Part shown: positions 23,006 to 24,314 of the stretch, piece by piece
Numbering within the stretch: position 1 is the stretch's first letter
Layout of the letters: the number at the start of each line of letters is the position of its first letter
Source of the DNA: JAYZVT01 sp050248375
GTDB lineage: Bacteria > Pseudomonadota > Alphaproteobacteria > Rhizobiales > Methyloligellaceae
Direction of reading: 5' to 3'
NCBI GenBank assembly: GCA_050248375.1
Contig: JBFWSL010000021.1
Location: 1-24,314, forward strand
DNA length: 24,314 nt
The notes under the pieces: generated by a model
The model's database searches: none
What the model was told of the DNA's origin: nothing
Seen by the model: the letters and a program-made list of their open reading frames with translations, nothing else
Made by a program: the position numbers and the translations under genes

Positions 23006-24314
23006 TCACCCCTTGCGGGCGCCATGCTGGCACTCGACCACGGCGAGCGCGGTCATGTTGACCACGCCGCGGGCGGTGACGGAGGGAGTGAGGATATGCG
23101 CGGGCTGCGCCGCGCCCAGCAGAATGGGGCCCACCGGAAGCGCGTCCGCCAGCACCTTGATCATCTGGTAGGCGATGTTGGCCGCGTCGAGGTTCGGCAT
23201 GATGAGCACGTTGGCCTCGCCCTCCAGCCGCGAGTTCGGGAACAGCCGCTTGCGGTAGGCGACGTTCAGGGCAGCGTCGCCGTGCATCTCGCCGTCCACC
23301 TCCAGGTCTGGAGCGCGCTCGCGCAGGATGGCCAGCGCCTCGCGCATCTTGCGGGCGCTCGCGGACTCCGCGGTGCCGAAATTGGAATGGGAAAGCAGCG
23401 CCATGCGCGGCGCCATGCCGAAGCGCTGCACCTGCGCCGCGGTCAGCTCCGCCATCTCGGCGATCTCGTCCGCGCCCGGGTTCTCGGTGACATAGGTATC
23501 TGCGATGAAATAGGCGCCGCGCGAGAGGATGACCAGCGAGAGGGCGGAGAAGTCGCGCACGCCCGGCTTGAGCCCGATGACGTCGCGGATATGCTTGAGA
23601 TGGCCCATGAAGCGGCCATGCAGACCGCAGATCAGGGCGTCCGCCTCGCCCCGGCGCACGGCGATGGCGCCGATGATGGAGGAGCGCGTGCGCACCAGCG
23701 TGCGCGCGGCGTCGGGGGTCACGCCCTTGCGGCAGGTCAACTCGTAGTAGGTGTCCACATATTCGCGGTAGCGGGGATCGTCCTCCGGGTTGATGACCTC
23801 GAAGTCCTTGCCCGGGCGCACGGTGAGGCCGTAGCGCTCCAGCCGCGTGTTGATGACGTCGGGACGGCCGATGAGGATGGGGATGGCGATACCCTCCTCG
23901 ATGGCGACCTGGGCGGCGCGCAGCACGCGCTCGTCCTCGCCTTCCGCGTAGATCACCCGGCGCGGATCGGTCTTCGCCCGCTCGAACACCGGCTTCATGA
24001 TCAGGCCGGAGCGGAAGACGAAGCGGTTCAGCTCCTCCTCGTATTTCGGGAAGTCGAGGATGGGCCGGGTGGCCACGCCGGAGTCCATGGCCGCCTTGGC
24101 CACGGCGGGCGCGATGCGCAGGATCAGCCGCGGGTCGAAGGGCGACGGGATGAGATAGTCGGGCCCGAAGGTGCGGGTGATGCCGCCATAGGCCTGGGCG
24201 GCAACGTCAGACGATGCCTCGTGGGCGAGGGAGGCGATGGCCGTGACGGCGGCGCGCTTCATGTGGTCGTTGATGGCGGTGGCGCCCACGTCGAGGGCGC
24301 CGCGGAAGATGTAG
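23006..24314 (-). CDS. maeB: NADP-type malic enzyme with phosphotransacetylase domain (MaeB), N-terminus off the window
   Basis: The C-terminal 436 or so residues of a hybrid malic enzyme. The frame stays open to the window edge (YIFRGALDVGATAINDHMK), which is the end of the malic enzyme NAD(P)-binding domain, so the GTG at 24289 is not the start. The region AVTAIASLAH to PSPFDPRLI closes the malic part; the PTA_PTB domain then follows (DPRRVIYAEGEDERVLRAA, about 115-133 of the visible part, to the end), with the blocks GxRxxGxxDA-like and LLGAAQPAHILTPSVTARG. In MaeB-type enzymes this domain is usually regulatory (acetyl-CoA sensing) rather than a working phosphotransacetylase. The enzyme decarboxylates malate to pyruvate with NAD(P)H formation. 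Confidence 0.93.
   Translation of the reverse strand, partial: YIFRGALDVGATAINDHMKRAAVTAIASLAHEASSDVAAQAYGGITRTFGPDYLIPSPFDPRLILRIAPAVAKAAMDSGVATRPILDFPKYEEELNRFVFRSGLIMKPVFERAKTDPRRVIYAEGEDERVLRAAQVAIEEGIAIPILIGRPDVINTRLERYGLTVRPGKDFEVINPEDDPRYREYVDTYYELTCRKGVTPDAARTLVRTRSSIIGAIAVRRGEADALICGLHGRFMGHLKHIRDVIGLKPGVRDFSALSLVILSRGAYFIADTYVTENPGADEIAEMAELTAAQVQRFGMAPRMALLSHSNFGTAESASARKMREALAILRERAPDLEVDGEMHGDAALNVAYRKRLFPNSRLEGEANVLIMPNLDAANIAYQMIKVLADALPVGPILLGAAQPAHILTPSVTARGVVNMTALAVVECQHGARKG

Overview
The window is a high-G+C chromosomal segment from an alphaproteobacterium. The evidence is the gene content: an alphaproteobacterial-style HisI, a PAS_5 protein, DUF3126 next to cysE, a CHCC zinc-finger protein related to the complex I subunit NDUFS6, a BTLCP cysteine peptidase, and RIME-like intergenic repeats. 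No phage, plasmid, IS transposase, CRISPR array or rRNA gene was seen. The order or genus cannot be fixed from this sequence alone.

Left part (1-4554): the 3' end of hisI, then a patatin-like lipase, a two-CBS-domain protein (convergent with the lipase), a rhomboid protease, a PAS_5 sensor-type protein and a tandem PilZ protein. Next (4555-8861) come an exported transglutaminase-like cysteine peptidase, with a palindrome-rich upstream region and a strong terminator, and then a minus-strand block: alpha/beta hydrolase, cysE, DUF3126, a small membrane protein and a gamma-carbonic anhydrase. A nested REP-like inverted repeat sits between DUF3126 and the membrane protein.

Middle part (8970-12721): zinc-finger protein and FAD monooxygenase on the plus strand, a convergent lipoprotein gene, then a divergent gst/hxlR pair enclosed by two directly oriented RIME-like repeats. 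The second repeat supplies the stop codons of both hxlR and the facing FMN dehydrogenase gene.

Iron-linked block (12718-17219, minus strand): a TonB-dependent siderophore receptor, a PiuC/YbiX-type Fe(II)/2-oxoglutarate dioxygenase and an FMN-dependent alpha-hydroxy-acid dehydrogenase read in one direction, with a Fur-like site, an AT palindrome and a 10-base poly-C tract upstream. 

Right part (17219-24314): a Kef-type cation/proton antiporter, an orphan 98-residue protein, an exported TPR-caspase protein, tRNA-Leu(TAA), a REP-like double hairpin, a TPR/2OG-Fe(II) oxygenase fusion and the C-terminal part of a MaeB-type malic enzyme.

Most genes are housekeeping or conserved accessory genes. 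The points most worth following up are the repeat-flanked gst/hxlR cassette, the receptor/PiuC/FMN-dehydrogenase operon, the promoter palindromes before the cysteine peptidase, and the nested REP-like element.
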